This document shows positions 21,916 through 31,103 of a DNA stretch of 64,000 nt, piece after piece. The position numbers and the translations under genes are program-made. The stretch is from Nocardia donostiensis. Lineage in GTDB: Bacteria > Actinomycetota > Actinomycetes > Mycobacteriales > Mycobacteriaceae. Where the stretch lies: positions 148,518 through 212,517 of the forward strand of contig NZ_MUKP01000003.1 of NCBI RefSeq assembly GCF_002081715.1, given 5' to 3'. Numbering within the stretch: position 1 is the stretch's first letter; each line of letters opens with the position of its first letter. The notes under the pieces were generated by a model. That model ran no database searches. It saw nothing but the letters and a program-made list of their open reading frames with translations, and had not been told where the DNA came from.

Positions 21916-23715
21916 ATGGAACGCGACGGGCGACGTGTGCGGGAGCGCAAAAGACACGGTAGGCATTACACACCCGCCGAGTTGGCGCGGTTCTTGGCCG
22001 CCCGCGCCGTCGCGTATCTGCCGGAGCGGGCGTCGCTGCGGGTGCTCGACCCGGCATGCGGAGACGGGGAATTGCTGTTCGCGGTCCACGGCGAAATCGC
22101 CGCACGACGGCCGAGCGCCGTAATCGAATTGGTGGGTTACGACCTGGACCCGGCGGCCTTGGATATCGCACGAGGCCGCGGCGTCGCGCTCGGTATCGAC
22201 GTGATGTGGCGGGAAGCGAACTTCCTGGCCGAATGCGGTGAGCTGCCCGACGCCGGTTTCGATGCGGTGCTCGCCAACCCGCCGTATGTGCGTGCCCAGC
22301 AGCTGGGTGGGCCCGCAGCGCAGGAACTGAGCAGGCAATTCGGGTTGCGTGGCCGCATCGATCTGACCCACCCGTTCGTCGCTGCTCTCCCACGCCTGAT
22401 GTGTTCGGGCGGGGTGCTCGGGCTGTTGTGTGCGAACCGTTTCCTCACGACCATCGCGGGCGCGAACCTGCGGGCGGTCCTGTTGAACGAACTGACGCCG
22501 GTGGAACTGTACGACCTGGGCGACACCCGGTTGTTCGACGCGACCGTACTGCCCGCGATCACCATCGCGACCCGGACCCGGATCCCCATCGGCTGCCGGT
22601 ATGTGTCCGTCTATCAGGTCATCGGTGATCAGGTACCGGCCGGCGCGGCGAACAAGGCGCGCTCGAGTTCCGCAGCGGATGGACCGGTGCTCGCCGGTGA
22701 CCTCTCAGCCGAGGGCAGAGGCCGGGCCGGTAATCGGGGCAGTGCTCTTTTCCGGGCGCTCGCCGACGCACAGGATGCGGTGGTCGAGCACCGGGGCCGC
22801 AGCTTCGCTGTCGAAGTGGGCTTATTGGATCCGGAGTGTGCGGACGCCGGTTCGGATCCGGGCGCTGTGCGGGCGGTGGGATGGCAGAACGGGCGCAGTG
22901 TATGGCGGATGTCGCGGGATGGCCGGGATGCCTGGCTGGCTCGGGTGCGGGATGCCACCTGGCGGACCTTCGGGGACGTGGCGCGGATCAGGGTCGGTAT
23001 CAAAACCACCGCCGACCGGGTGTTCATCGCTGAGCAGTGGGACGAGGCCGGCCCGGAACCGGAGTTGCTGCACGACCTGATCACCCACTATGACCTGCAG
23101 CAGTGGCGGATTGTGCGAGCACGCGCCACGCGTGTGCTGTACCCCTACGACATGGCGCAGCCCTGTCGGGTGCCCATCGCACTGGAGCGTTACCCGCGCG
23201 CCGCCGCCTATCTGAACGCGCACCGCGAGACTCTCGCCGCCCGGCAGTACGTCATCGACGCGGGACGCGAATGGTACGAAATATGGGTGCCGCAGCGACC
23301 CCATCTGTGGCGGGGACCGAAGATCGTTTTCCCCGATATCAGCGAGAGGCCGAAGTTCGCCTTGGACCGAACTGGTGCGGTGGTGAACGGCGACTGTTAC
23401 TGGATTCCGCTGGCCGATCTCACCGCCGTTGCAGGCCGTACGGCAGAGGACATCGCGTATCTGCTGATGGGCATAGCGAACTCGGCCTTGGGCTTGCGAT
23501 TCTACGATGCCGTCTGCGGCAACCGGCTCTATGCAGGTAGACGGCGTTGGATCACCCAGTATGTGTCCCGGCTACCGCTGCCCGACCCTGCCACTCCGAC
23601 TGCCGCCGGGATCGTCGCATGCGTGCGTGACCTCGTCGACCGGGCCGAGCCCGGCGCGGATGCGATGTGCCGGTTGGACGAACTCGTATCCGCTGCTTTC
23701 ACGCTCGATCGGTAA
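21916..23715 (+). CDS. adenine-specific DNA methyltransferase with TaqI-type specificity domain
   Basis: 599 residues. An N-6 adenine methyltransferase: motif I LDPACGDGELLFAVHG binds SAM, GYDLDPAALDIARG is motif II, and ANPPYVRAQQLGG is catalytic motif IV. The C-terminal part resembles the TaqI-type target-recognition domain (KIVFPDISERPKFALDR, CYWIPL, YLLMGIANSALGLRFYD). No nuclease motif is present and no restriction gene is nearby on the plus strand, so it looks like an orphan methylase or the modification half of a broken system. ATG 21868 would add 16 residues; 21916 is the more usual length. Its 3' end overlaps a convergent small gene. Confidence 0.85.
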   Translation: MERDGRRVRERKRHGRHYTPAELARFLAARAVAYLPERASLRVLDPACGDGELLFAVHGEIAARRPSAVIELVGYDLDPAALDIARGRGVALGIDVMWREANFLAECGELPDAGFDAVLANPPYVRAQQLGGPAAQELSRQFGLRGRIDLTHPFVAALPRLMCSGGVLGLLCANRFLTTIAGANLRAVLLNELTPVELYDLGDTRLFDATVLPAITIATRTRIPIGCRYVSVYQVIGDQVPAGAANKARSSSAADGPVLAGDLSAEGRGRAGNRGSALFRALADAQDAVVEHRGRSFAVEVGLLDPECADAGSDPGAVRAVGWQNGRSVWRMSRDGRDAWLARVRDATWRTFGDVARIRVGIKTTADRVFIAEQWDEAGPEPELLHDLITHYDLQQWRIVRARATRVLYPYDMAQPCRVPIALERYPRAAAYLNAHRETLAARQYVIDAGREWYEIWVPQRPHLWRGPKIVFPDISERPKFALDRTGAVVNGDCYWIPLADLTAVAGRTAEDIAYLLMGIANSALGLRFYDAVCGNRLYAGRRRWITQYVSRLPLPDPATPTAAGIVACVRDLVDRAEPGADAMCRLDELVSAAFTLDR

Positions 23716-23886
23716 GTCCAGTTCGGCCATTTCGCGTTCGATCGCGTTGGCTGCGAAATCTACACCACAGGAACGTAATTCATGAACACGTCGATGTAGT
23801 GCTTCCACCCCGCCCGGCTGGGCGGCGATATCGGCGAGGCTGATCCGGCCATTCGCCCGGCGCATACTGGGCTGCTCGTACGCCAC
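23572..23886 (-). CDS. small protein of unknown function, convergent with the methyltransferase
   Basis: 104 residues on the minus strand, overlapping the last 144 bases of the methyltransferase gene. GTG 23886 has a perfect AGGAGG seven bases upstream; the ATG at 23892 touches the same site and is spaced too closely. The non-overlapping part has good codon use and a compact helical sequence (ISLADIAAQPGGVEALHRRV, HELRSCGVDFAANAIEREMA). The overlapping tail is less convincing. I do not recognise a family. It could be a partner or regulator of the methyltransferase, but only position suggests so. Confidence 0.5.
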   Translation of the reverse strand: MAYEQPSMRRANGRISLADIAAQPGGVEALHRRVHELRSCGVDFAANAIEREMAELDLPIERESSGYEFVQPAHRIRAGLGPVDEVTHACDDPGGSRSGRVGQR

Positions 23887-24037
23887 CGTCATACCTCCTG
23901 CTTGCACGCATACGCGCCCGCGGTCCATGCGAGCTCACCACAGCGCTACAAGCCGCACGGCAACCGTGTCGGCAGGAGAACCCGGCGAGCCGGGCACGCT
24001 TTTCCCAGATTAACAGCCAGCCCTACTGGACGCTTGA

Positions 24038-24066
24038 CCAAGGAGGTGGGGATCACACCTCCTTGG
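24038..24066 (-). terminator. hairpin at the end of the gamma-carbonic anhydrase gene
   Basis: CCAAGGAGGT (24038-24047) pairs with ACCTCCTTGG (24057-24066) around nine bases that include the stop codon of the minus-strand gene. No T-run on either side. Confidence 0.55.
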
Positions 24067-24568
24067 CGGAGCGGTGGCTGCTCATGTGGTGTAGATATAC
24101 CGCGCTGTTGAGCCGGATCCCGTTCTGCTGGTCCTCGCTCAGCTCCCGCCGCACCTTGCCTGGCACCCCCGCGACCAGCGAACCGGGCGGGATCTGCGCG
24201 CCCTCCGGGATCAGCGCATTGGCCGCGATCAGGCTCCCCGCGCCGATGACCGCGCCGTTCAGCACTGTGGCGCCCATACCGACCAGCACATCGTCACCGA
24301 CGGTGCAGCCGTGCAGGATGGCGTTATGACCCACCGAAACGCCGGCGCCCACCGTGAGCGGGAAGCCAGGATCGGCGTGCAGCACGCATCCGTCCTGGAT
24401 ATTGCTGCGCGCGCCGATGGTGATCTGGTCGCTGTCGCCGCGGAGTACCGCATTGTACCAGATGCTCACCTCGGCCTCGAGCTTGACGCGCCCGATCACG
24501 GTCGCGGTAGGCGCGAGCCACGCGGCCTCGTCGATCTCCGGCTGGTACCCGTTGACTTCGATCCTCAT
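24053..24568 (-). CDS. gamma-carbonic anhydrase family protein
   Basis: 171 residues of left-handed beta-helix hexapeptide repeats. Zinc-ligand histidines are in LHADPGFPL and VGHNAILHGC, and the substrate-side pattern NAVLRGDSDQITIGARSNIQ is typical. Such proteins hydrate CO2 or act as metal-bound acyltransferase-like proteins; activity is not certain from sequence. The C-terminus is a helix ending HHMSSHRSAKEV. It is divergent from alanine dehydrogenase, 106 bases apart. Confidence 0.9.
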   Translation of the reverse strand: MRIEVNGYQPEIDEAAWLAPTATVIGRVKLEAEVSIWYNAVLRGDSDQITIGARSNIQDGCVLHADPGFPLTVGAGVSVGHNAILHGCTVGDDVLVGMGATVLNGAVIGAGSLIAANALIPEGAQIPPGSLVAGVPGKVRRELSEDQQNGIRLNSAVYLHHMSSHRSAKEV

Positions 24569-24674
24569 ACAGAGGAACTTAGCTCGCCGGGAACCGGGCA
24601 GGCCCCGCGGGAACCGGCCGACCCGCACGAAACGGGTTCGTGACGCGGCCGATGCCGTCGACCACGATGGGATC

Positions 24675-25778
24675 ATGAGAATCGCGGTTCCGCGGGAAGT
24701 CAAGGAACAGGAGTTCCGGGTGGCGCTCACCCCCGCCGGTGCGGGGGAACTCGCAGGTCGCGGGCATCAGGTGCTGGTGGAGGCCGGAGCCGGGGTTGGA
24801 TCGGGATTCACCGACGCCGAATACCGGGTGGCGGGGGCGGTGCTCGTACCGGACGCGGAGACGGTGTGGCGGGAGGGGGAGCTGGTATTGAAGGTGAAGG
24901 AGCCCGTCGCCGAGGAGTACCCGAGGATGCGGGACGGGCAGGTGCTGTTCACTTTCCTGCATCTGGCCGCCTCACGGGAATGTACCGAGGCCATCCTGGA
25001 CGCGGGAGTGACCGCGGTCGCCTATGAGGCGGTGCGTACCCCGAACGGTGCGTTGCCGCTGCTCGCGCCGATGAGCGAAGTCGCGGGAAAGCTCGCCCCG
25101 CAGGTCGGCGCCTATCACCTGATGGCACCGTTCGGCGGCTCCGGAGTGCTGCTCGGTGGGGTGCCCGGCGTGCGCCGAGCCGATGTGGTGGTACTCGGCG
25201 GCGGGGTCGCCGGGACCAACGCGGCGGCGGTCGCGGCCGGAATGGGCGCGCGGGTGAGCGTGCTGGACACCAACCCGGTCCGGCTACGCGAACTGGAGGC
25301 CCGGTTTCACGGCCGGATCACCACCCTCGCCTCGAACGCCACCGACATCGAGCATGCGGTCACCGCCGCCGACTTGGTCATCGGCTCGGTGCTGGTACCA
25401 GGGGCGCGGGCACCGAAACTGGTTTCCGACGAACTGGTCGCCCGGATGCGGACCGGTTCGGTGCTGGTCGACGTGGCGATCGACCAGGGTGGTTGTTTCG
25501 CGGGTTCGCGGCCGACCACCCACGCCGACCCCACCTTCCGGGTGGCTGGCTCGGTGTTCTACTGCGTGCCGAATATGCCCGGTGCGGTCCCGCACACCGC
25601 CACCGTCGCGCTCACCAACGCCACCCTTCCCTATGTCCGGCAGATCGCCGCTGAAGGATGGGCGGCCGCCGCGGCGGCAGACCCCGCGCTTGCCCGGGGG
25701 TTGACTGCCGCCGACGGGAAGCTGTGCTCGGCGGAGGTCGCAGCAGCCCACGGGTATCCGCCACCGGTCACCGGCTGA
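24675..25778 (+). CDS. ald: alanine dehydrogenase
   Basis: 367 residues. NAD-dependent interconversion of L-alanine with pyruvate and ammonia. Visible: MRIAVPREVKEQEFRVALTP, substrate Lys in LVLKVKEP, catalytic His in LFTFLHLAAS, Rossmann motif VVLGGGVAGTNAAAVAAGMG, and VFYCVPNMPGAVPHTAT. Length is that of the family (about 370). It is convergent with the sigma factor gene, three bases between stops. Confidence 0.94.
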   Translation: MRIAVPREVKEQEFRVALTPAGAGELAGRGHQVLVEAGAGVGSGFTDAEYRVAGAVLVPDAETVWREGELVLKVKEPVAEEYPRMRDGQVLFTFLHLAASRECTEAILDAGVTAVAYEAVRTPNGALPLLAPMSEVAGKLAPQVGAYHLMAPFGGSGVLLGGVPGVRRADVVVLGGGVAGTNAAAVAAGMGARVSVLDTNPVRLRELEARFHGRITTLASNATDIEHAVTAADLVIGSVLVPGARAPKLVSDELVARMRTGSVLVDVAIDQGGCFAGSRPTTHADPTFRVAGSVFYCVPNMPGAVPHTATVALTNATLPYVRQIAAEGWAAAAAADPALARGLTAADGKLCSAEVAAAHGYPPPVTG

Positions 25779-25781
25779 GCT

Positions 25782-26741
25782 CTACTCGACCTGCTGCCCA
25801 GGATCGCCCATCCTCCAGTCCGGTTCGCCGTCGAGGGGCAGGTCGTGCAGTTTGTCGGGGTTGCGGACGACATCGATGGCGACGATGCGCCCCCCGTCTA
25901 CCGTAAAGGAGAAGACACCGGGATATTTGCCGTCGAAAACCAGCAGGCCAGCAGTGCCGTTGACCTTGACGCCGCGGCCCCACCCGTTGACCGCCGACGG
26001 GGCGTGATACCAGCCGAGCATCAGTTTCGCGATGATTTCCGCACCGCTGATGGGTTTGCGGATGGAGGGGACCTTGCCGCCGCCGTCCGCGGTCAGGGTC
26101 ACGTTGGCGTCGAGCAGGCCGAGCAGGGCATTCAGGTCGCCGGAGCGCCATGCCACCGCGAACGCGGAGACAACCTTTTCGTGTTCATCGGGTGAAGCCG
26201 GGAAACGGGGCGTGCCGTGCTCGACGTGTTTGCGGGCGCGGGAGGCGAGCTGGCGCACCGCGGCCGGGGTGCGACCGACCACCTCGGCGACCTCGGGGCC
26301 GGACATACCGAACACATCCTGCAGCACGAACGCGGTGCGTTCGGCCGGGGACAGCGATTCCAGTACCACCAGCAGCGCCATGGTGACCCGCTCATCCTGG
26401 GAGATCCGGTCGGCCGGGTCGTCCCACTCCACCACCGCGGGTTCGGGCAACCATTCGCCGACGTACTGTTCGCGACGCACTCGCGCCGAACCCAGATAAT
26501 CCAAGGCCAACCGGCCGGTCACGGTGGTCAGCCACGCCCGCAGGTTGTCGATCTCGGCGACGCCACCGGATTCGTGCTGCCGCTGCAACCGCAGCCACGC
26601 CTCCTGCACCACATCGTCGGCGTCGGTCAGACTGCCAAGGGTGCTGTAGGCGAGCCTGCGCAGGTACGGCCGGTGCTCCTCGAAACGCCTGGCCAGTTCG
26701 GCCTGATCGACGACGTCTGGAGAGTCGAGGTGCTCGGTCAC
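25782..26741 (-). CDS. ECF41-type sigma factor (SigJ-like)
   Basis: About 319 residues. Sigma-70 region 2 (RPYLRRLAYSTLGSLTDADD, VVQEAWLRLQ) and region 4 (LSPAERTAFVLQDVFGMSGP, EVAEVVGRTPAAVRQLASRA) are followed by a SnoaL-like C-terminal domain. That domain carries DGGGK and NPDKLHDLP, the hallmarks of the ECF41 group, whose C-terminal domain controls sigma activity in place of a separate anti-sigma factor. No strong SD is seen; GTG 26741 is taken, ATG 26786 would add 15 residues. ECF41 genes usually lie beside an oxidoreductase or carboxymuconolactone decarboxylase gene; none is adjacent here. Confidence 0.9.
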   Translation of the reverse strand: MTEHLDSPDVVDQAELARRFEEHRPYLRRLAYSTLGSLTDADDVVQEAWLRLQRQHESGGVAEIDNLRAWLTTVTGRLALDYLGSARVRREQYVGEWLPEPAVVEWDDPADRISQDERVTMALLVVLESLSPAERTAFVLQDVFGMSGPEVAEVVGRTPAAVRQLASRARKHVEHGTPRFPASPDEHEKVVSAFAVAWRSGDLNALLGLLDANVTLTADGGGKVPSIRKPISGAEIIAKLMLGWYHAPSAVNGWGRGVKVNGTAGLLVFDGKYPGVFSFTVDGGRIVAIDVVRNPDKLHDLPLDGEPDWRMGDPGQQVE

Positions 26742-26996
26742 TGCGGTACACCGTTCGTTCGTTGCCTGAGGCATCGGGTATGTCATCGAGATGACGAGAC
26801 GGGCGGGGCGAGTGTGACATCCAGGCGGCACTCGTCCAGCGACCATCACGCCATCCTCTTCGGATTGTCCCCCGTCGGTGAGGGGAGTGGCGAACCCCGA
26901 GCGTACGCAGAGGCGCGGGTTCTGCTGCTCGGGGCAGGAAGCGATTCGGACGTGGCGCCTGGAACGACGCGGATCGGGCGCGGTTAGTCTCGGCGG

Positions 26997-27926
26997 GTGC
27001 GTAGGAGTAGTAGAACGGCCACCGGGTTGCTGCTGGGATTCGCGGTGGATCGGGTGCTGGGTGACCCGCGGCGGTGGCATCCGGTTGCCGGGTTCGGTTC
27101 GATGGCACTCGCTGTCGAGACGGTGACCTACGCTGATCGCCGGGCCGCAGGAGTGGTGCATGAACTGCTGCTCGTCGGTTCGGTTGCCGGGGCGGGGGCG
27201 GTGCTGCGGGGGCGCGGGATACTGCCGGTGGCGTTGGCGACATGGACGGTGCTGGGCGGGCAGAGTCTGGTGCGGACCGGGCGGGATATGGCCGACCGGC
27301 TCGAGGCCGGTGATCTGGACGGAGCCCGTGCGCTGCTGCCGTCACTGTGCGGGCGCGACCCCGCAGCCCTCGACGCCGACGGGCTGGCGCGGGCAGCGCT
27401 GGAATCGATTGCCGAGAACACCTCCGACGCTGCCGTCGCGCCACTGCTGTGGGGTGCGATCGCCGGTGTTCCCGGCCTGCTCGGATACCGGGCCGTCAAC
27501 ACCCTCGACGCGATGATCGGCTACCGCAACGACCGCTACCACCGCTTCGGCTGGGCCGCCGCCCGCGTCGACGACCTCGCCAATCTGGCCCCCGCCCGGC
27601 TCACCGGTCTGCTGACCGCCTGCCTTGCGCCCCTGTCCGGTGGCACCCCCGCCCGCGCACTGCGTGTGTGGCGCCGCGATGCCCGCAACCATCCGAGCCC
27701 GAACGCGGGCGTGGTGGAGTCATCCATGGCGGGTGCGCTCGGTATCCGACTCGGCGGCCGCACCGAGTACCGGCACGGCATAGAACTGAGACCCGTCCTC
27801 GGCGACGGCCCGGCACCGACGGTTCCTGATCTGCGGCGTGCGGTGCGCATGTCGGAGGCGGTGCAGTTGGCTGCTGTCACGCTGGCCGCGGCTGCCGCGG
27901 CGCTGATCTCGTGGCCGCAGCGCTGA
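26997..27926 (+). CDS. cobD: adenosylcobinamide-phosphate synthase CobD/CbiB
   Basis: 309 residues, membrane-embedded. It attaches the aminopropanol (or its phosphate) arm to adenosylcobyric acid in B12 synthesis. Conserved: GFAVDRVLGDPRRWHPVAGF, AALESIAENTSDAAVAPLLW, YRAVNTLDAMIGYRNDRY, NHPSPNAGVVESSMAGALGI. Several hydrophobic segments. GTG start. It is the first of the genes that mirror the order cobD-Rv2235-ptpA-cobC-Rv2230c-Rv2229c-Rv2228c. Confidence 0.94.
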   Translation: MRRSSRTATGLLLGFAVDRVLGDPRRWHPVAGFGSMALAVETVTYADRRAAGVVHELLLVGSVAGAGAVLRGRGILPVALATWTVLGGQSLVRTGRDMADRLEAGDLDGARALLPSLCGRDPAALDADGLARAALESIAENTSDAAVAPLLWGAIAGVPGLLGYRAVNTLDAMIGYRNDRYHRFGWAAARVDDLANLAPARLTGLLTACLAPLSGGTPARALRVWRRDARNHPSPNAGVVESSMAGALGIRLGGRTEYRHGIELRPVLGDGPAPTVPDLRRAVRMSEAVQLAAVTLAAAAAALISWPQR

Positions 27927-28061
27927 CGTCTGTACCTGGAAGCCCTGTGGCGGTCTTGCCTCCCAGCGCAGCTGCCCGGCCTGCTGTTGGCCCATTCGGG
28001 ACTCTGGCCGGCACAAATCCTGGGCGGCGGCCGGTGCCGGTGGACGTGGTGGTCGCGTGCG

Positions 28062-28931
28062 TTATTTGCGGGTGCGGCCGTAGCGGTCGGCGAGGCGGTC
28101 CTCGGCCGCGACCGGGGTCGGAGGGGTTTCCGGTTCCGTCGGTGCGGGTTCGGTAGGGGGCGGCGCTTGTTCGGTGCGGTTCTTACGGCGTTCCTTGATT
28201 TCGGCATAGACGAAATAGCCGAGGCCGAGCGGGGCCATGACGCCGAAAGCCAGCCACTGCAAGCCATAGGACAGGTAGGGGCCCGCGTCGAGTTGGGGAA
28301 GCGGGGTGGGAGTGAAAGCGCCGGGCTGATCCTCACCGAGCTGCAGATAGCCGCCTCGGCCACCGGTGGGGACCGGGGTCAGCGGGAGATCGAGCACGCT
28401 GGTTTCCTGCTCGGTGTCGATCGAATACACCTGCCGGTATCCGTCTTGCACGGTGGGCAGCCGGTCGGGGTTGCTGCCTTCGGATGCGCGGATACGGGCT
28501 TCGATCCGAAGTGGCCCTGCCGGTGGCGCGGGGACCTGCGGTGGCCGTGCCCCTTCGACGGCGGCCACGAGCCCGCGGTCGACCAGCAGGATGCGGCCGT
28601 CGGTGAGCTGGAACGCCGCCAGCACCGAATAGCCGGGGGCGCCATCGAGGTGACGCAACCGCACCAGCACCGTCGAATCGGCCACATAGCTGCCTTCGGC
28701 GATCACCCGCCGCCATTCGGTCGGTTCACCGCCGACCTCGTCGAGCACCCCGGTGACGGGAACCGGGTCGGCCTGCACCGAATCGGCGATCAACTGGTTG
28801 CGTTCGGAGGTGTCGGTGTTCTTGCCGAGCTGCCACGGCGCGAGCACCGAAAAACACAGGTAGGCGAACGCAACGACCACGGCGGCCAGGATCAGCCAGC
28901 CCGGTCGCAGCAGGAACGCTAACCGGCGCAT
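28062..28931 (-). CDS. SURF1 family membrane protein (Rv2235-like)
   Basis: 289 residues with a transmembrane helix at each end (LILAAVVVAFAYLCFSVLAP near 13-33 and YGLQWLAFGVMAPLGLGYFV near 222-242) around an extracytoplasmic domain with the SURF1 signatures LGKNTDTSERNQLI, GYSVLAAFQLTDGRILLVDR and a Pro/Glu-rich cytoplasmic tail. SURF1 proteins assist cytochrome c oxidase assembly. The ATG overlaps the ptpA stop by one base, so the pair is translationally coupled. Confidence 0.9.
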   Translation of the reverse strand: MRRLAFLLRPGWLILAAVVVAFAYLCFSVLAPWQLGKNTDTSERNQLIADSVQADPVPVTGVLDEVGGEPTEWRRVIAEGSYVADSTVLVRLRHLDGAPGYSVLAAFQLTDGRILLVDRGLVAAVEGARPPQVPAPPAGPLRIEARIRASEGSNPDRLPTVQDGYRQVYSIDTEQETSVLDLPLTPVPTGGRGGYLQLGEDQPGAFTPTPLPQLDAGPYLSYGLQWLAFGVMAPLGLGYFVYAEIKERRKNRTEQAPPPTEPAPTEPETPPTPVAAEDRLADRYGRTRK

Positions 28932-29440
28932 CAGACCAGCCCGTCTGCGACCGGTTCGGCGCGGGCGGCGAGCGTGGCCCGCACCCAGTCGAGCATGCCT
29001 GGGATCGCGGCTTCGATCTGGTTGCGGACCAGGTCGAAATCGGCGGTCGAGCCGTAGTACGGGTCGGGCACGTCGACACCGTCGGCATCCGGGTCGAAAC
29101 TGCGCAGCAGGGTGCGGCGCTGGGCCGGGATGCCGAGCACCGCCAGCTCCCGGTCGTGGGTGCGGTCGAGCGCGACGACCAGATCGGCGTCGGCGTGCTC
29201 GGTACCGAACTTCGCGGCGGTATGCCCGGTCGGGTAACCGTAACGGCGGAGCGTGGAATCGGTGCGTGGGTCGGCGTCGCCGCCCACATGCCAGCCGGTG
29301 GTGCCCGCGCTGCTCACCCGCACCTTGTTGGCCAGACCGGCCCGGTACAGGTGTGACGCGAAAATTTTCTCGGCCATAGGGGATCGGCAGATATTGCCGG
29401 TACAGACGAACGAAATATGCAGCTCACCCACGCCGACCAT
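28931..29440 (-). CDS. ptpA: low-molecular-weight protein tyrosine phosphatase PtpA
   Basis: 169 residues. P-loop FVCTGNICRSPMAEKI holds the nucleophile Cys and Arg; the general acid is the first Asp of DVPDPYYGS. In M. tuberculosis PtpA is secreted and acts on host proteins; the present protein has no signal peptide, as there. The start is the ATG 44 bases from the divergent cobC start; a downstream start near LHISFVC is possible. Confidence 0.94.
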   Translation of the reverse strand: MVGVGELHISFVCTGNICRSPMAEKIFASHLYRAGLANKVRVSSAGTTGWHVGGDADPRTDSTLRRYGYPTGHTAAKFGTEHADADLVVALDRTHDRELAVLGIPAQRRTLLRSFDPDADGVDVPDPYYGSTADFDLVRNQIEAAIPGMLDWVRATLAARAEPVADGLV

Positions 29441-29484
29441 TGTGGCCGGTCGCCCGGGCCTGCCGCCACGTAGGGTGTGGTGTC

Positions 29485-30567
29485 GTGTCCGACACCGTCG
29501 ATTTCGCCCGGTTACGCCACCACGGCGATGTGGAGGCGCGCCCCGGTCTGCTCGATTTCGCGGTGAATGTGCAGGGCAGTGCGCCGCCGGAGTGGTTGCG
29601 GCAGCGCCTCGCCGCCGGGCTCGCCGACCTGGGCCGTTATCCGAGTGCCGACGACGAGCTGGCGGCTCGCAGCGCGGTCGCGGCCCGGCACGGGCGAACC
29701 GCGGACGAGGTGTTGCCGTTGGCGGGCGGGGCCGAAGGGTTCGCGCTGCTGCCTCGGCTGCAACCCCGGCTGGCGGCGGTGGTGCATCCGTCGTTCACCG
29801 AACCGGAGCTGGCGTTTCGGGAGGCCGGTGTCCCGGTGACTCGCGTGGTGCTGGAACCTCCCTACATCCTGGACCCGGCGCTGATCCCCGAGGCCGCCGA
29901 CCTGGTGGTGCTCGGCAACCCCACCAACCCGACCTCGGTCCTGCACCCCGCCGCCACCCTCCGCGCCCTGCGCCGCCCTGGCCGGATCGTCGTCGTCGAC
30001 GAGGCGTTCGCCGACGCCGTTCCCGGTGAACCGGAATCCCTGGCCGCCGGCTCCGCACCCGATGTGCTTGTGCTGCGCAGCCTCACCAAGACCTGGGCTT
30101 TGGCGGGCCTGCGCTGCGGCTACCTCCTCGGACCCGTCCCACTGCTGCAGCGTCTCGCCCGCAGCCGCCCCCACTGGCCACTCGGCACCCTGCAACTCAC
30201 CGCCATCACCGCCACCGCCGAGCCGCACGCCGTTGCCGAAGCCGAGGCCCGCGCCCACGACCTCGCCCGCCACCGCGCCCACATGATCGAACGACTGACC
30301 GCCATCGGAATCGACGTCCACACCCCCGCCGCCGCACCGTTCCTGCTACTGCACCACCCGGCAGGCGCACGGCTGCGCGAACACCTGATCGAACAGGGCA
30401 TCGCCGTCCGCCGCGCCGACACCTTCCCCGGTCTCGGCCCCGACCACCTGCGGGTCGCGGTCCGTCCCGCGGCTGATGTCGACCGGCTCGTACACGCGAT
30501 CCAGACCGCGACAGATGATCTGTCGCTTCCTGTAGTGCCGCTCGGCGAGCGGGCGACCACGGTGTGA
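29485..30567 (+). CDS. cobC: CobC-like PLP-dependent aminotransferase (Rv2231c-like)
   Basis: 360 residues, fold type I class II aminotransferase resembling histidinol-phosphate aminotransferase and L-threonine-phosphate decarboxylase CobD/CobC. Visible: GLLDFAVNVQGSAPPEWLRQ, LGNPTNPTSVLHP, the PLP Lys in VLRSLTKTWALAGLRCGY, and LRVAVRPAADVDRLV. Placed beside cobD it likely supplies the aminopropanol-phosphate arm of B12, although the same fold also serves histidine synthesis. GTG 29485 chosen for the family N-terminus. Confidence 0.88.
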   Translation: MSDTVDFARLRHHGDVEARPGLLDFAVNVQGSAPPEWLRQRLAAGLADLGRYPSADDELAARSAVAARHGRTADEVLPLAGGAEGFALLPRLQPRLAAVVHPSFTEPELAFREAGVPVTRVVLEPPYILDPALIPEAADLVVLGNPTNPTSVLHPAATLRALRRPGRIVVVDEAFADAVPGEPESLAAGSAPDVLVLRSLTKTWALAGLRCGYLLGPVPLLQRLARSRPHWPLGTLQLTAITATAEPHAVAEAEARAHDLARHRAHMIERLTAIGIDVHTPAAAPFLLLHHPAGARLREHLIEQGIAVRRADTFPGLGPDHLRVAVRPAADVDRLVHAIQTATDDLSLPVVPLGERATTV

Positions 30568-31103
30568 CCGCGTCCGGCGCCGGGTGGACTCGGTCGGGTG
30601 ATCGAGGGTGCGCAGAACCAGCGCAGGTGTATAGGAACGGCTCGACGGGGCTCGCTGCCAAGCCGGGGATCGGATCGCTCGTCACGTGGCTCGACCGAAT
30701 GTCGAGGTGAGCGCGGCCTGTCCGGATCGGCCGGGGCGGTGCCCTGGTCGGCGGACGTGGAACGCCAGGCCCATTCCGTGCGGTGGGCCTGAGCCGCGCG
30801 AGTACCTGCTCGCCGAAAGGTCACAAGCCTGAGCTGGGTGGCGACTGCGCGGTTCGGCCCCCTGTGCCGCGGTGGTGTTGTACGAACTCGCGGGGGACGG
30901 GTCGCGGGTGAGGGTCCGCCGGCGGCTGGGCTCCGTCGGGAACTGCGTGCGCCGGGTAGTGGCGCGATCGAAGTATCGGTCGGCGACCATGAGCGTGGTG
31001 TCGTCGACCAGCACGGATGTCCAGCATGTGTGGTGGTGCGGCCAGGGCGGTGGCGGCATGCAGCATGATGGCTTGGCACGGTTGCGACGACGGAAGGTGT
31101 GCG
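30568..31103. other. 536-base gap with no supported gene
   Basis: No reading frame in either direction has recognisable motifs; the candidates are Arg/Pro/His-rich, as expected from chance open frames in GC-rich DNA. The last bases carry the ribosome site (GGAAGG) of the NIF3-like gene. Such a gap is wide for this otherwise tight cob-Rv2228c cluster. Confidence 0.5.

Noticed and set aside
30682..31059. Minus-strand frame of 125 codons in the gap after cobC
   Set aside because: Composition is Pro/His/Arg/Thr-rich with no family resemblance or ribosome site.
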